From: Secundilactobacillus odoratitofui DSM 19909 = JCM 15043
GTDB taxonomy: Bacteria > Bacillota > Bacilli > Lactobacillales > Lactobacillaceae
Assembly: GCF_001434895.1 (NCBI RefSeq)
Contig: NZ_AZEE01000030.1
Span: 62,001-126,000, forward strand
DNA: 64,000 nucleotides
Reading direction: 5' to 3'
In this document: positions 35,193 through 44,460 of the stretch, one piece after another
Layout of the letters: every line of letters starts with the position of its first letter
Numbering within the stretch: position 1 is the stretch's first letter
Position numbers and translations under genes: made by a program
Notes under the pieces: generated by a model
Database searches by the model: none
The model's input: the letters and a program-made list of their open reading frames with translations, nothing else
What the model was told of the DNA's origin: nothing

Positions 35193-36628
35193 GCTAATTC
35201 CTCCACGTATTGAAGATGTTGATTGTCTAAGGTTACGTGATAGTCAACTAAGGATTCTAATCCAAATAACTGGTGACTGACGATGAGGTAGGTTTGTTGA
35301 CAATCAGTTGCGACTTGCCGCATCACTGCCATTATCGCTTGGAGCGAGGCAAAGTCCAGACCCGTAAACGGTTCATCGAAAAGTAGGATCGGTGTTGCCA
35401 TGATTAACATCTCAAGAATCTGTAACTTCTTTTTTTGACCACCACTCAGTGAGTAAACGACCTGATCTTGCAACTGGTCCAATTGAAGTTGTTTTAAGAA
35501 CGCGTCAAGTTTCGGCTTGAAGTAGTCAATTTTTTGACTGTTTTTCATGGAAAGTGCCAGTTCTTCGGCCATAGTTACGTTGAGAAACTGTTGGTCGGCG
35601 TCTTGAAAAACAAGCCCTTCCTGTAAAAAGAGTTGCTTTGACCGCAACTGGCTGACCTCTTGGTGATTAACTGTGATGGATCCCGCGTAAGCCGTTAACT
35701 TTGAGAGGGCGGACAGTAATGTTGATTTGCCAGTGCCGTTTGGCCCGGTTAAGAGCGTAATTCGGTGCCGGTAAAAACGGAAGTCTGGCTGGTCGATGAG
35801 TGTTCTTTCACCTGCTGAAAGCTTCAGTTGGTGGAGGATGATCGATGCTTCATCAGAGGAATCAGGCGCGGATAGCGCAACTTGGTGCGTATGTGACCGC
35901 TTAAAGTGTGCCAGTTTAACCGATTGCTCTTCCGGTGTCAGTAAACGTAATTGGTCACCAGTAGCGTTTAGAACGTAAAGGTTATCGATGAGTGGCGCAT
36001 AGTCCTCTAGGTCGTGATCTGAGATGATAATGGTTTTGTGTCGTTCTTGATTCAATTGCACTAATTTACTCAGTAACAGCTGCCGTGCATCAGGATCGAC
36101 ACTAGCAAAGGGCTCATCAAGTAAAATAATGTCGGTATCCATGGCAATAATGACGGCCAAAGCGACTTTTTGTTTTTCGCCACCTGAGAGACTATTCAGT
36201 TTTCGGTGACGCAGGGCCTCAATGCCCACGTAGGTAAGCGCAGCATCCACTTTCGGCATCATGTCAGCCGGCGCCAGTTGTTGATTTTCAAGTGCGAATA
36301 TCAGCTCGCGTTCCACAGTGTCCATGGCAAACTGCTGGTTGGGATTTTGAAACATCATGGCGACCATCTGGCTACGCTTGGTCTCATCAATTTGGGAAAC
36401 TGGTCGTTGATCAATGGTGATCGTACCAGCCATCACTTTACCAGCAAAATGAGGATATAACCCGCTGATCAGTTTCATGAGAGTGGATTTACCTGAACCT
36501 GAAGGCCCCGTCAGTAGTGTAAAGGCGCCACTCGCAAAAGTTGCCGAAATGTCTGACAAAATAAGTGGTGTTTGACCGTCCTCGGTTGGGTATGAAAAGG
36601 ATAAGTGATCGACTGAAATTGTTGCCAT
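35189..36628 (-). CDS. ykoD: ECF transporter double ATPase (YkoD-like)
   Basis: 479 residues holding two fused ABC ATPase domains. First: Walker A GPSGSGKST (41-49), signature LSGGEKQ (147-153), Walker B ILLDEP (168-173). Second: Walker A GPNGTGKST (295-303), signature LSGGQ (394-398), Walker B LLFDEP (415-420). Both catalytic sites look intact. It lies 15 bases after ykoE and overlaps ykoC by four bases. It powers the thiamine-precursor importer. Confidence 0.92.
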   Translation of the reverse strand: MATISVDHLSFSYPTEDGQTPLILSDISATFASGAFTLLTGPSGSGKSTLMKLISGLYPHFAGKVMAGTITIDQRPVSQIDETKRSQMVAMMFQNPNQQFAMDTVERELIFALENQQLAPADMMPKVDAALTYVGIEALRHRKLNSLSGGEKQKVALAVIIAMDTDIILLDEPFASVDPDARQLLLSKLVQLNQERHKTIIISDHDLEDYAPLIDNLYVLNATGDQLRLLTPEEQSVKLAHFKRSHTHQVALSAPDSSDEASIILHQLKLSAGERTLIDQPDFRFYRHRITLLTGPNGTGKSTLLSALSKLTAYAGSITVNHQEVSQLRSKQLFLQEGLVFQDADQQFLNVTMAEELALSMKNSQKIDYFKPKLDAFLKQLQLDQLQDQVVYSLSGGQKKKLQILEMLIMATPILLFDEPFTGLDFASLQAIMAVMRQVATDCQQTYLIVSHQLFGLESLVDYHVTLDNQHLQYVEELA

Positions 36629-36643
36629 GAAATAACCTCAATT

Positions 36644-37216
36644 CTAACGAGTTTGTGTTTGCATTAGGTGAGTTCGATCAAGTAAGTTGACGATCATCTT
36701 GGAGAGTAGGCCACCAAAGAACCAGGTCGAGATTAAGCGAATGATGAACAGTGCGACCAGTAAGCCAAGGTGGTATGAAGCATAGCCGTTACGGGCCATA
36801 TCCCAACCAAAGGTGACGATGGTTGTAGTAAGTACGCTTAAGTTCAGGCTAAACCAATCGAAACGTTTATAACCGGTCAGCGTAAAACCAAGTTCGGAGG
36901 CAACCCCTTGAACGACACCAGAAATCATCGTGCTAGCGCCCCATTGACCGCCGAGAAACATCTCAACGATTGAACCTAAAAATTCACCTAAAAATGCGGA
37001 ACCAACGCGTTTGAAGAGGTAGCCGGCTAATGGTCCGGCCATTACCCAGACGCCCATTAAAATATCGTTGGCAGCTGGGCCAAGGCCAACTGGTGTCAGT
37101 GCGAGGGTTAGCACGTTATACAACGGGCCAATCACCCAGTAAATCACACCGAAGAAAATAGCAATTAAAGTTAGTAAAATAATGTCGCGAAGATGCCAAG
37201 CGTTTGAAGCTTTCAT
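36644..37216 (-). CDS. ykoE: ECF transporter substrate-specific component YkoE
   Basis: 190 residues with about six membrane segments (LRDIILLTLIAIFFGVIYWV, then NDILMGVWVMAGPLAGYL, then EFLGSIVEMFLGGQWGA), matching YkoE. The ATG at 37216 begins MKASNAWHLRD with GGGAGG upstream. A TPP riboswitch and terminator lie in its leader, so it imports thiamine, hydroxymethylpyrimidine or a related precursor. The Bacillus partner YkoF is not encoded nearby. Confidence 0.9.
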   Translation of the reverse strand: MKASNAWHLRDIILLTLIAIFFGVIYWVIGPLYNVLTLALTPVGLGPAANDILMGVWVMAGPLAGYLFKRVGSAFLGEFLGSIVEMFLGGQWGASTMISGVVQGVASELGFTLTGYKRFDWFSLNLSVLTTTIVTFGWDMARNGYASYHLGLLVALFIIRLISTWFFGGLLSKMIVNLLDRTHLMQTQTR

Positions 37217-37278
37217 GAAAGCGACCTCCCTATAATAATTGATGCTAAACGTTGTTGAGAAAACCAAATGCTGAACAC

Positions 37279-37435
37279 AAAAAACGGCCCGAAGATAGCA
37301 ATTGTTATCTTCGGGTCGTCCTTTTGGCAATTTAAATTTAAATGCGATTTATCGTGCATTATGCTCCCTTCGCTGGTACTAACCAGATCAGGTTCAATGG
37401 GTGTATCTCAGCCAAAAGGCACCCCAGATAACGTT
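37279..37435 (-). promoter_or_regulatory. TPP riboswitch with terminator, leader of ykoEDC
   Basis: On the minus strand the leader contains the THI-box core GGCTGAGATACACCC and GAACCTGATCTGG, then CGAAGGGA, spanning about 37360-37430. A strong terminator follows at 37279-37320 (CCGAAGATA paired with TATCTTCGG, then T6). Thiamine pyrophosphate should cause termination and shut off uptake genes. Confidence 0.95.
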
Positions 37436-37448
37436 TAGTTCACTCACA

Positions 37449-37477
37449 AGTGTACACGGTCTAAAATAATTTTGCAA
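37449..37477 (-). promoter_or_regulatory. Promoter of the TPP-riboswitch leader
   Basis: On the minus strand: TTGCAA (37477-37472), exactly 17 bases, TACACT (37454-37449), just upstream of the aptamer. It gives ykoEDC a start independent of the MFS gene upstream. Confidence 0.7.
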
Positions 37478-37495
37478 TGAAAATGCAATTCTGTG

Positions 37496-38719
37496 TTAAT
37501 GATTACCAAGTTTCTTTAAGTTAGGAATGGTAAGCATGGTACAAAAACTGATCAAGTAGAGGATTGAAAGGAAGCCCATTACGATGAACAAGGTATAATG
37601 ATCCATCAAGAAACCAATCACAACGCTCGAGAAACCACCGATTGCACGACCAACGTTAACAATCACATTGTTAGCGGTTGATCGAATCTCAGTGGGATAT
37701 AGGCGTGAGATAACGGCACCATAGCCACCAAACATACCGTTTGAGAAGAAGCCAAGCACAGCACCTGCAATCAATAAGGTGACTTCATTGACGGCTAGCG
37801 TGATGGCAAAAACTGCGATGGCCGATGCAATCAGGAAAATTCCGAAGGCCCGCCGTGGGCCGAAGTAGTCTAAAATGCTACCGAAAGTCATCATACCGAT
37901 ACTCATCCCAACGATTGTAGCAATCATCCAGATCGAGCTACCTGAAACACTCAAACCAAGTTTTTGCTGCATGATGGATGGTAACCAGTTCATTAAGCCG
38001 AAGTAACCAGCGATTTGGACGATTACCATGACCATGAGTGCGATGGTCTGATAAGTTAATTGGGGCGTTTTGAACAGGGCACTGACGCGGACCCGTTTAC
38101 TAGCGTCCTTTTCAGCTTGTTTAGCCGCCAAAAATTCAGGGCTTTCGTGTAGGTGACGACGAATGAAGTAGGTCAAAATAACGGGAATCAAACCGAACAA
38201 GAATAGTGCCCGCCAACCAAAATCGGGGATGATAAAGGCTGCTGCGATGGCAGCTAGAATGGCGCCAATTTGACCACCAATGGCTGCAATTGAAGTCATC
38301 TTACCAATCTTGTTATGCTTAAAGTTTTCGGCGATCAGCGTAATGCCGACGCCGTATTCACCACCGGCGCCGACGCCAGCAATAAAACGACAAAGATAAA
38401 CCATCGCAACGCTGTGGGCAAAGTACATGGCTGCGGTGGCAATTGCAAAAATGAAAACAGTGTGCGAGAAAGTTTTGACACGACCGACACGATCACCAAT
38501 AATGCCAAATAAAATACCACCCGCTAACATACCTAAATTCGTAATCGACGAAATCAAACCTGCTTGAGCACCGTTGATGTGTAAATCAGCGATGATCGAT
38601 GACAATGCGAATGAGAGAAACAAAACGTCCATGTTCTCTAAAGCAAAGCCAGCTGAGGTCGATGCAATCGTCCATTTCTGGTTGGTAGTTAACGCGTGGT
38701 TGTGCGTAGTGGTTTCCAT
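37496..38719 (-). CDS. MFS transporter, AAHS/metabolite-proton symporter type
   Basis: 407 residues, about 12 membrane segments. The N-terminus FALENMDVLFLSFALSSI, motif A GIIGDRVGRVKTF and GAGGEYGVGITLIAENF place it with aromatic-acid/niacin-type MFS symporters. It is divergent from pyrFE and upstream of the thiamine riboswitch; uptake of a vitamin or aromatic/heterocyclic acid is a guess. GGAGGC lies ahead of the ATG. No terminator separates it from the riboswitch leader. Confidence 0.82.
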   Translation of the reverse strand: METTTHNHALTTNQKWTIASTSAGFALENMDVLFLSFALSSIIADLHINGAQAGLISSITNLGMLAGGILFGIIGDRVGRVKTFSHTVFIFAIATAAMYFAHSVAMVYLCRFIAGVGAGGEYGVGITLIAENFKHNKIGKMTSIAAIGGQIGAILAAIAAAFIIPDFGWRALFLFGLIPVILTYFIRRHLHESPEFLAAKQAEKDASKRVRVSALFKTPQLTYQTIALMVMVIVQIAGYFGLMNWLPSIMQQKLGLSVSGSSIWMIATIVGMSIGMMTFGSILDYFGPRRAFGIFLIASAIAVFAITLAVNEVTLLIAGAVLGFFSNGMFGGYGAVISRLYPTEIRSTANNVIVNVGRAIGGFSSVVIGFLMDHYTLFIVMGFLSILYLISFCTMLTIPNLKKLGNH

Positions 38720-38887
38720 ATTAAGTTGCCTCCAAAATAAATGCTCACGGGCATTTGTTATTTTTACGGTCCCAGACCGTTGTTGAAGTCATTGTGACAT
38801 AGTGTTTTGAATTATTCAACCCCCAGTTGTAAAAGCTAAGTCAGCGTCAATTGATTTTCAGGACTTAGATTTCAATTTGAACTGCAC

Positions 38888-39027
38888 TTGACGATTGTTG
38901 ATGAAGTGCGTTAAACTCAGTACAACAAATCTTTAAATTAGCCCAGAGAGACTAACAAGTTTACGGATAAACCCACCAGTAGTGTGGGATCAGTGAACCG
39001 TTTAGCCGTGGGCTAGACGGTTTTTTG
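38888..39027 (+). promoter_or_regulatory. PyrR-dependent attenuator of pyrFE, with promoter
   Basis: TTGACG (38888-38893) and TTAAAC after 17 bases suggest a promoter. The PyrR site AGCCCAGAGAGACT is at 38940-38953, then a CCCAC/GTGGG hairpin, then the terminator AACCGTTTAGCC/GGCTAGACGGTT plus T6 at 38996-39027. The architecture is the same as the pyrBC leader. The rest of the 38720-38887 gap shows only a short ACGGTC/GACCGT hairpin near 38767-38781. Confidence 0.9.
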
Positions 39028-39046
39028 CTGTAGAAAGGTGAAGTTC

Positions 39047-39757
39047 ATGCGACCAATCATTATTGCGTTAGATTTCGAGGATCGACAACAAGTTTTTTCA
39101 TTTTTAGACCAGTTTGAACATCAAGAGCAACTATTTGTTAAAGTTGGGATGGAACTCTTCTACTTTGAAGGGCCAAAGATTTTGGCCGAATTACGCAAAC
39201 GCGGCATTCAGGTTTTCTTAGACCTCAAGCTTTATGATATTCCTAACACCGTTGAACAGGCCATGTATCAATTGGGACAACAAGAGGTATCAATGGTAAC
39301 AGTGCATGCCGCTGGGGGCGCTGAGATGATTCGGCGAGCCAAAAAGGGACTATTACGCGGTAGCCAAAAAGCGGGGGTTAAACCAGCCCACTTGCTGGCA
39401 ATTACCCAATTGACTTCGACTTCAGAAGAACAAATGCGGTCAGAACAATTGGTCAATGCGAGTTTAACTGAATCAGTCAGACACTACGCCCAACTTGCAC
39501 AAAGTAGTGGTGCGGATGGTGTGATTGCTTCAGCACTCGAAGATCCAATGATTCACCGGTCAACCAGCGATGATTTTTTGTGTATCAACCCTGGGATTCG
39601 ATTAGCAACGGATAGTGTGGACGACCAAAAGCGAGTCGTGACACCTGCACAAGCCGCCAAATTAGGGAGTAACGGACTAGTAGTAGGGCGTTCAATTACC
39701 AAAGCCGCCGATCCGGTTGCTGCTTATCAAAAAATTCTGACAGAATGGGAGCTATAA
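39047..39757 (+). CDS. pyrF: Orotidine 5'-phosphate decarboxylase
   Basis: 236 residues. Catalytic Lys/Asp network: K33 (FVKVG), D59, K61 and D64 in FLDLKLYDIPNT; later INPGIRL and GLVVGRSIT bind phosphate. It makes UMP from OMP. The ATG at 39047 is used with GAAAGGTG seven bases upstream; GTG at 39038 is inside that ribosome site. pyrE follows after two bases, under the PyrR attenuator. Confidence 0.96.
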   Translation: MRPIIIALDFEDRQQVFSFLDQFEHQEQLFVKVGMELFYFEGPKILAELRKRGIQVFLDLKLYDIPNTVEQAMYQLGQQEVSMVTVHAAGGAEMIRRAKKGLLRGSQKAGVKPAHLLAITQLTSTSEEQMRSEQLVNASLTESVRHYAQLAQSSGADGVIASALEDPMIHRSTSDDFLCINPGIRLATDSVDDQKRVVTPAQAAKLGSNGLVVGRSITKAADPVAAYQKILTEWEL

Positions 39758-39759
39758 TC

Positions 39760-40401
39760 ATGACAGACATTGCACGTTTAATCGCTAAAGATTTACTTGA
39801 AATCAATGCAGTCACCCTTTCACCAAACCAGCCGTTTACTTGGGCCAGCGGCATCAAGGCACCCATCTATACAGATAATCGGCGAACGATTGCTTTTCCA
39901 GCGGTACGCAGCCATATTGCGGATGGTCTTGCAACATACATCAAAGCGCATTTTCCAGATGCAACTGTGATTGCCGGCGTTGCAACTGCCGGAATTCCGC
40001 ATGCTGCCATCGTTGCCGATCGCTTGGGACTCGCTATGGGGTATGTGCGTTCGAAACCAAAGGACCACGGGACTGGCAAACAAGTCGAGGGACAGATTAC
40101 GATGGCCGATAAAGTGGTTTTGATCGATGACTTGATTTCGACTGGTGGTAGTGTACTTGGCGCCGCTAAAGCCGTACAGGCAACTGGTGCAACCATTCTT
40201 GGCGTCTTGGGGATTTTTTCGTATGAGCTGCCAGATAGTACGGTTAATTTTGAAGCTGCTGGTCTGTCATTGCATACTTTGACCAACTACAGTACGTTGG
40301 TTGAGCTAGCCAATGAAAATCATGACATTGATGAAACAGAACTCGCTTCTCTAAAAAAATGGCGACAGGATCCTTGGCAATGGGCCCCGACAGCTAAATA
40401 A
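39760..40401 (+). CDS. pyrE: Orotate phosphoribosyltransferase
   Basis: 213 residues. The PRPP-binding motif VVLIDDLISTGGS spans 119-131, and the flexible-loop region VRSKPKDHGTGKQVEG is upstream of it. It couples orotate with PRPP to make OMP. The ATG at 39760 has GGGAG in the pyrF tail eight bases upstream. A terminator at 40424-40475 ends the two-gene operon. Confidence 0.96.
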   Translation: MTDIARLIAKDLLEINAVTLSPNQPFTWASGIKAPIYTDNRRTIAFPAVRSHIADGLATYIKAHFPDATVIAGVATAGIPHAAIVADRLGLAMGYVRSKPKDHGTGKQVEGQITMADKVVLIDDLISTGGSVLGAAKAVQATGATILGVLGIFSYELPDSTVNFEAAGLSLHTLTNYSTLVELANENHDIDETELASLKKWRQDPWQWAPTAK

Positions 40402-40423
40402 CAATTATCGTTAAGTTCAACCA

Positions 40424-40475
40424 GATAGCATTTAACTCAGGTCGATTTTTGACCAGTTAAATGCTATATTTGTTT
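40424..40475 (+). terminator. Terminator of pyrFE
   Basis: ATAGCATTTAACT pairs perfectly with AGTTAAATGCTAT, with an inner GGTC/GACC, followed by ATTTGTTT. Confidence 0.82.
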
Positions 40476-40522
40476 GGAAACCAACTCAATTAAATTTACC
40501 AGCCACGCAGGAGGCGACGGGC

Positions 40523-41329
40523 ATGACGTTAAAACTGATTGCAACAGATATGGACGGGACGTTTTTAAACGACCAAGGGACATATAACCAACCACTATTT
40601 CAAACCCTACTGACAAAGATGGGTAAGCGAAATATTCACTTTGTAGTAGCGAGCGGAAATCAATATCCACATTTGCCACCATACTTTGAAGGCGTAACCG
40701 GTGAAATCACTTACTTGTGTGAGGACGGCGCGCACATTGTTCAAGGCAATCAGACCATTAGTGAAGATGTGATACCGGCTGATTTATTACGTGAATTTTT
40801 AAACTGGCTGGCTAATCAACCACTCTTTGAGCACGCCTGGATTCTTTTGTCTGGCCGACAAGCAGCCTATACCGAGATGTTACCTAGTTTGAAGCGTTTT
40901 AAGCAATCCAGTTATTTTTACGGTAACTTAACGCACGTGCCAGATTTGGCTGAAGTGACCGATGCAATTTATAAAGTTGACATTACCTGGCCCCAATTTG
41001 ACGTGAGCGAACAAGAGCGGTTAATAAACGAGGCCTTTCACGGCCAACTGCGTGCCACATCAAGCGGATTAGGTGGCCTTGATGTTGTGTTACCTCACGT
41101 CAATAAGGCGTACGGCTTAGCCAAACTACAAACGCAATGGCAAGTGACCCCGGCCGAAACCATGGCTTTTGGAGACAGTGGCAACGATTTAGAGATGTTG
41201 GCAATGGCACAGCAGGGATACGTGATGCAAAATGCTCCTGAAAGTGTGCGACAACAAGTTGCGTTGGTGACCGGGCTAACGAATAACCAGGACGGTGTGT
41301 TAAAGTTAATTGAGGCGGCGCTAAAGTAG
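40523..41329 (+). CDS. Cof-type HAD-IIB phosphatase
   Basis: 268 residues of the Cof/YidA sugar-phosphatase group: motif I ATDMDGTFLND (D9, D11), VVASGNQ motif II, and AFGDSGNDLEML motif IV. Acts on an unknown phosphorylated metabolite. AGGAGG precedes the ATG. A second, related phosphatase gene follows after 44 bases, so they may share a transcript. Confidence 0.87.
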   Translation: MTLKLIATDMDGTFLNDQGTYNQPLFQTLLTKMGKRNIHFVVASGNQYPHLPPYFEGVTGEITYLCEDGAHIVQGNQTISEDVIPADLLREFLNWLANQPLFEHAWILLSGRQAAYTEMLPSLKRFKQSSYFYGNLTHVPDLAEVTDAIYKVDITWPQFDVSEQERLINEAFHGQLRATSSGLGGLDVVLPHVNKAYGLAKLQTQWQVTPAETMAFGDSGNDLEMLAMAQQGYVMQNAPESVRQQVALVTGLTNNQDGVLKLIEAALK

Positions 41330-41373
41330 TCGCACCAAGAATTTGAATAGATTAAACATAATGAGGTGGCAAA

Positions 41374-42174
41374 ATGATCAAGTTAGTTGCGTTAGATTTG
41401 GATAATACCTTACTTACTAATGACAAACGCATCAGTGAAGTCAACGAAAAGGCCTTAAAAGCACTTACGGCGAAGGGCGTAAAGGTCGTACTGTGTACGG
41501 GGCGGCCAATTAACGCTATTTGGCATTATATTGAACAGCTTGGGTTAACTCAACCCGATGATTTTACGATTACATTTAATGGTGCATTAGTTATCAATAA
41601 TACAAGCCGAACGGTGCTGGCACAGCAGGGCATTACCAAAGCTGAACTCAAGCCATTACACGACTTTAGCCAAGCCAACCAATTTCCAATGGATGTCTTG
41701 AATTTTGAACAGGTTTATCCGATGACCGATTTAGTTGCCTCGACTTATCAGTTGGGCGGTAACATTAAATTTGAACCCATGACGTTTGACCAGTTGCCTG
41801 ACAAACTTTACGCAAAGGTTGTGGCAGCTCAAAAGCCAGAGATATTAGACCGCTTAACGGATGCATTACCGACCGAACTGAAACAGCAGTATCACGTTGC
41901 CCGGTCCCAACCACACATCCTGGAGTTTTTGAGTCCAACAACTGATAAGGCAGTTGGGTTGCATGCTTTACTAGCTCACTTTGGCTGGGATGAAGCACAA
42001 TTAATGGCCTTTGGGGATGCTGAAAACGATACTGGCATGTTGAAAGCTGCGCGGGTGGGTGTTGCCATGGCGAATGCTCAACCCCAAATTACTGCGTTGA
42101 CTCAGTATCATACCGCTTCCAATGAGGATGACGGCGTTGCGCAATTTGTTAACCAGTATTTTAACGAGCATTAG
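41374..42174 (+). CDS. Cof-type HAD-IIB phosphatase, second copy
   Basis: 266 residues, same family as its neighbour: motif I ALDLDNTLLTN (D8, D10), VLCTGRP motif II, and AFGDAENDTGML motif IV. The two are diverged paralogues rather than a recent duplication. GAGGTGG precedes the ATG. A bidirectional terminator follows. Confidence 0.87.
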   Translation: MIKLVALDLDNTLLTNDKRISEVNEKALKALTAKGVKVVLCTGRPINAIWHYIEQLGLTQPDDFTITFNGALVINNTSRTVLAQQGITKAELKPLHDFSQANQFPMDVLNFEQVYPMTDLVASTYQLGGNIKFEPMTFDQLPDKLYAKVVAAQKPEILDRLTDALPTELKQQYHVARSQPHILEFLSPTTDKAVGLHALLAHFGWDEAQLMAFGDAENDTGMLKAARVGVAMANAQPQITALTQYHTASNEDDGVAQFVNQYFNEH

Positions 42175-42197
42175 ATAATACTTTCGTATAAAAAACA

Positions 42198-42239
42198 AAA
42201 GAACCATCAATACCTAATCTTGGGCATTGATGGTTCTTG
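42198..42239. terminator. Bidirectional terminator, phosphatase versus nucleoside hydrolase
   Basis: AAGAACCATCAAT pairs with ATTGATGGTTCTT, with an inner CC/GG, between convergent genes. Confidence 0.88.
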
Positions 42240-42247
42240 CTAATGCA

Positions 42248-43207
42248 TTAGTTTTGTTTAAACAAACCAGTTAAGTAGTTCATAAAGGTTTCCAGGTAAC
42301 GGTCAGCATCAACGTTAATCCCAACGTTGACGTTGGTTTCTGGTTGATCGAGGCGGGCCTGATCGCCAATGGTTCGACCGTATGTGGCCTTGTCAGTTGA
42401 GACAAACATGTTTAGGCCAAGCGTGGTGATAAAGCTTGGATCCAAAGCGACACCGACAGCTAGTGGATCATGCAATGCACAACCAGGCACTTGTGGATTA
42501 GTTTCTTCATAGGCTTCAATATAATAGTCGACTAGGTCAGCAAAGGCGGTTCCTGACTTCGTGTTTAATTCACGCCAGAGTGAGGTTTCTTTACGAGTCA
42601 GAAGTGTTCGTAACGTCACATCAAGACCAACCATGGTCAGGTGCATTGGGCTGGTGAAGACTGCGTTGGCAGCTTCAGCGTCTTGGTTGATGTTGGCTTC
42701 GGCATAAGCATTCACGTTACCTTCAACGGTTAAAGCGCCACCCATTAAGGTGACATTACCAATTTCAGTCGCAATTTCTGGCGCTTTTTCAAGGGCCTTT
42801 GCCAAGTTGGTTAAAGGACCAGTTGGCACTAACGTGAGGTTTTTGCCGTATTGTTTAACGGCGTCAATTAAGAAATCAACACCGGATTGCGTTTCAAGTT
42901 GGCGGGCGGGTTCTGGTAATTCAACTTGACCGATCCCGTTTTCACCGTGGATTCGTGCACTAACAGCCATTCGGTCAAAGTGGTCACTTGTAAGGGAGTG
43001 ACTTTCACCGAGGTAAACTGGCACATCAGTTGCGCCAAGTAATTCCAAAATCTTGAGCGCGTTAATGCCGCCATCTTTAACATAAACGTTACCATATGAT
43101 CCGATGATACCGATCAAATCAACGTCAGGTGCAGCAAGCGCGTATGCGATTGCAAGCGAATCGTCAATACCAGTATCTAAATCCAAAATCATTTTCTTTG
43201 TAGCCAT
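42248..43207 (-). CDS. Nucleoside hydrolase (ribonucleoside hydrolase type)
   Basis: 319 residues of the inosine/uridine-preferring hydrolase family: the calcium site motif DLDTGIDDSLA near residue 10, GPLTNLAKAL, and MGGALTVEGNVNAYAEANI. It splits nucleosides into base and ribose for salvage. The ATG at 43207 has GGAGG upstream; the open frame extends 13 codons further without one. A near-cre sequence (two mismatches) lies around 43263-43276. No transporter is adjacent. Confidence 0.9.
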   Translation of the reverse strand: MATKKMILDLDTGIDDSLAIAYALAAPDVDLIGIIGSYGNVYVKDGGINALKILELLGATDVPVYLGESHSLTSDHFDRMAVSARIHGENGIGQVELPEPARQLETQSGVDFLIDAVKQYGKNLTLVPTGPLTNLAKALEKAPEIATEIGNVTLMGGALTVEGNVNAYAEANINQDAEAANAVFTSPMHLTMVGLDVTLRTLLTRKETSLWRELNTKSGTAFADLVDYYIEAYEETNPQVPGCALHDPLAVGVALDPSFITTLGLNMFVSTDKATYGRTIGDQARLDQPETNVNVGINVDADRYLETFMNYLTGLFKQN

Positions 43208-43417
43208 CAAAAAACCTCCATCGGTGAGACTTATACCGAGTCTCACTGTATCATTAAGTTGAAAGCGCTGTACTATACACTTTCATAATACCGAGAATAT
43301 CGGGGGAAAGCAAGCCGTGTCGGTGAGTTGATCCACAATTCTTGACAAGTCCGGTAATGAACCGCTTGCGCTGAGTCGTTTTAGTTAGTAGACTAAACAT
43401 GTTTGCGGGAGGCGATT

Positions 43418-44440
43418 ATGACTCAAAATTTGACGGATCCGAAAGCACAACCAAAAAAGCATCGAGATAATTTACTCGATGATGCTACTAAAGAACTCAA
43501 TGAGTGGACTGGTGACGATACCGCGGTTGAAATTCACCTGTTTCGCATGTTTTCTGAAGTGTTCAAGCGCCACGATAAGGATGAGGCGGATGCCCTATTT
43601 ATCGTTGGCACTAAAACGACAACCCCCAGTTTATCTGCAGTATCATCTGCACCAGTCAAACCCTGGTTATTCTCACGAGTTTTGGCACTTCTGGGTCTTA
43701 GCTTTGGACTGCTAACGTTACTGTTTTTAGTATTTCACAGTGATAAAGCCGTGCCGGGAATGGTGTTTATTGGTTCATTAGCGGTGCCGTTTTCGTTAGC
43801 CATTATGTTTTTTGAAATTAATGTTTACCAAAACATCTCGGTTTTTCAAGCGACACAGGTGTTTTTGATTGGCGGAATTGCGTCATTAATTGCAACCATG
43901 ATTTTGTACCAAATTATTCCGTCAGGCAACGGGGTCGATCTTTGGTCCGCAATTGCGATTGGTTTCATTGAAGAGACCGCAAAGTTGCTGATTATTGGCT
44001 ACTTTATTAATAGTTTTCGCTTGAATTATATCTTCAATGGTTTGTTAATCGGTGCCTGCGTTGGTGCTGGCTTTGCGGTGTTTGAAACGTCAGGATACAC
44101 TGGTGAATTTGGCTTGGTAACGCTGTTTGTCAGAAGTTGGCAGGCAATCGGTACCCACACGATTTGGTCAGCAATTATTGGTGCGGCCATCGTACTGGCA
44201 AAAGAGGGTCGTCAACCCGTTCAAGGCAAAACCATGGTAAGACCCAAATTTTTGCGATTTTACGTATTAGCGGTATTACTGCACGCCGCTTGGGATTGGG
44301 AGATTCCCATTCCAATCGTTTCAGATTTCGACCTTCAAAAATGGTTGATCATCATCGTCGGTTGGGTCGCAATTTTTGTCCTAATTGACGCTGGATTAAG
44401 AGAAGTACGAACGTTACAGGGACAACACATTATTAATTAG
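43418..44440 (+). CDS. PrsW-family intramembrane metalloprotease
   Basis: 340 residues: a cytosolic N-terminal region of about 80 residues that is not typical of short PrsW proteins, then about eight membrane segments with PrsW motifs FFEINVY, IGFIEETAKL (E185, E186, K189), GACVGAGFAVFE (E223) and a late LLHAAWDW. Related enzymes cut anti-sigma factors or other membrane proteins; no such partner is next to it. GGGAGG precedes the ATG at 43418. The Fnr gene follows after 20 bases. Confidence 0.85.
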   Translation: MTQNLTDPKAQPKKHRDNLLDDATKELNEWTGDDTAVEIHLFRMFSEVFKRHDKDEADALFIVGTKTTTPSLSAVSSAPVKPWLFSRVLALLGLSFGLLTLLFLVFHSDKAVPGMVFIGSLAVPFSLAIMFFEINVYQNISVFQATQVFLIGGIASLIATMILYQIIPSGNGVDLWSAIAIGFIEETAKLLIIGYFINSFRLNYIFNGLLIGACVGAGFAVFETSGYTGEFGLVTLFVRSWQAIGTHTIWSAIIGAAIVLAKEGRQPVQGKTMVRPKFLRFYVLAVLLHAAWDWEIPIPIVSDFDLQKWLIIIVGWVAIFVLIDAGLREVRTLQGQHIIN

Positions 44441-44460
44441 AGCTGAAAGAGGTGTCCATT

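Noticed and set aside
43261-43280. cre-like TGAAAGCGCTGTAC upstream of the nucleoside hydrolase
   Set aside because: It has two mismatches to the consensus, too weak to list as a site.
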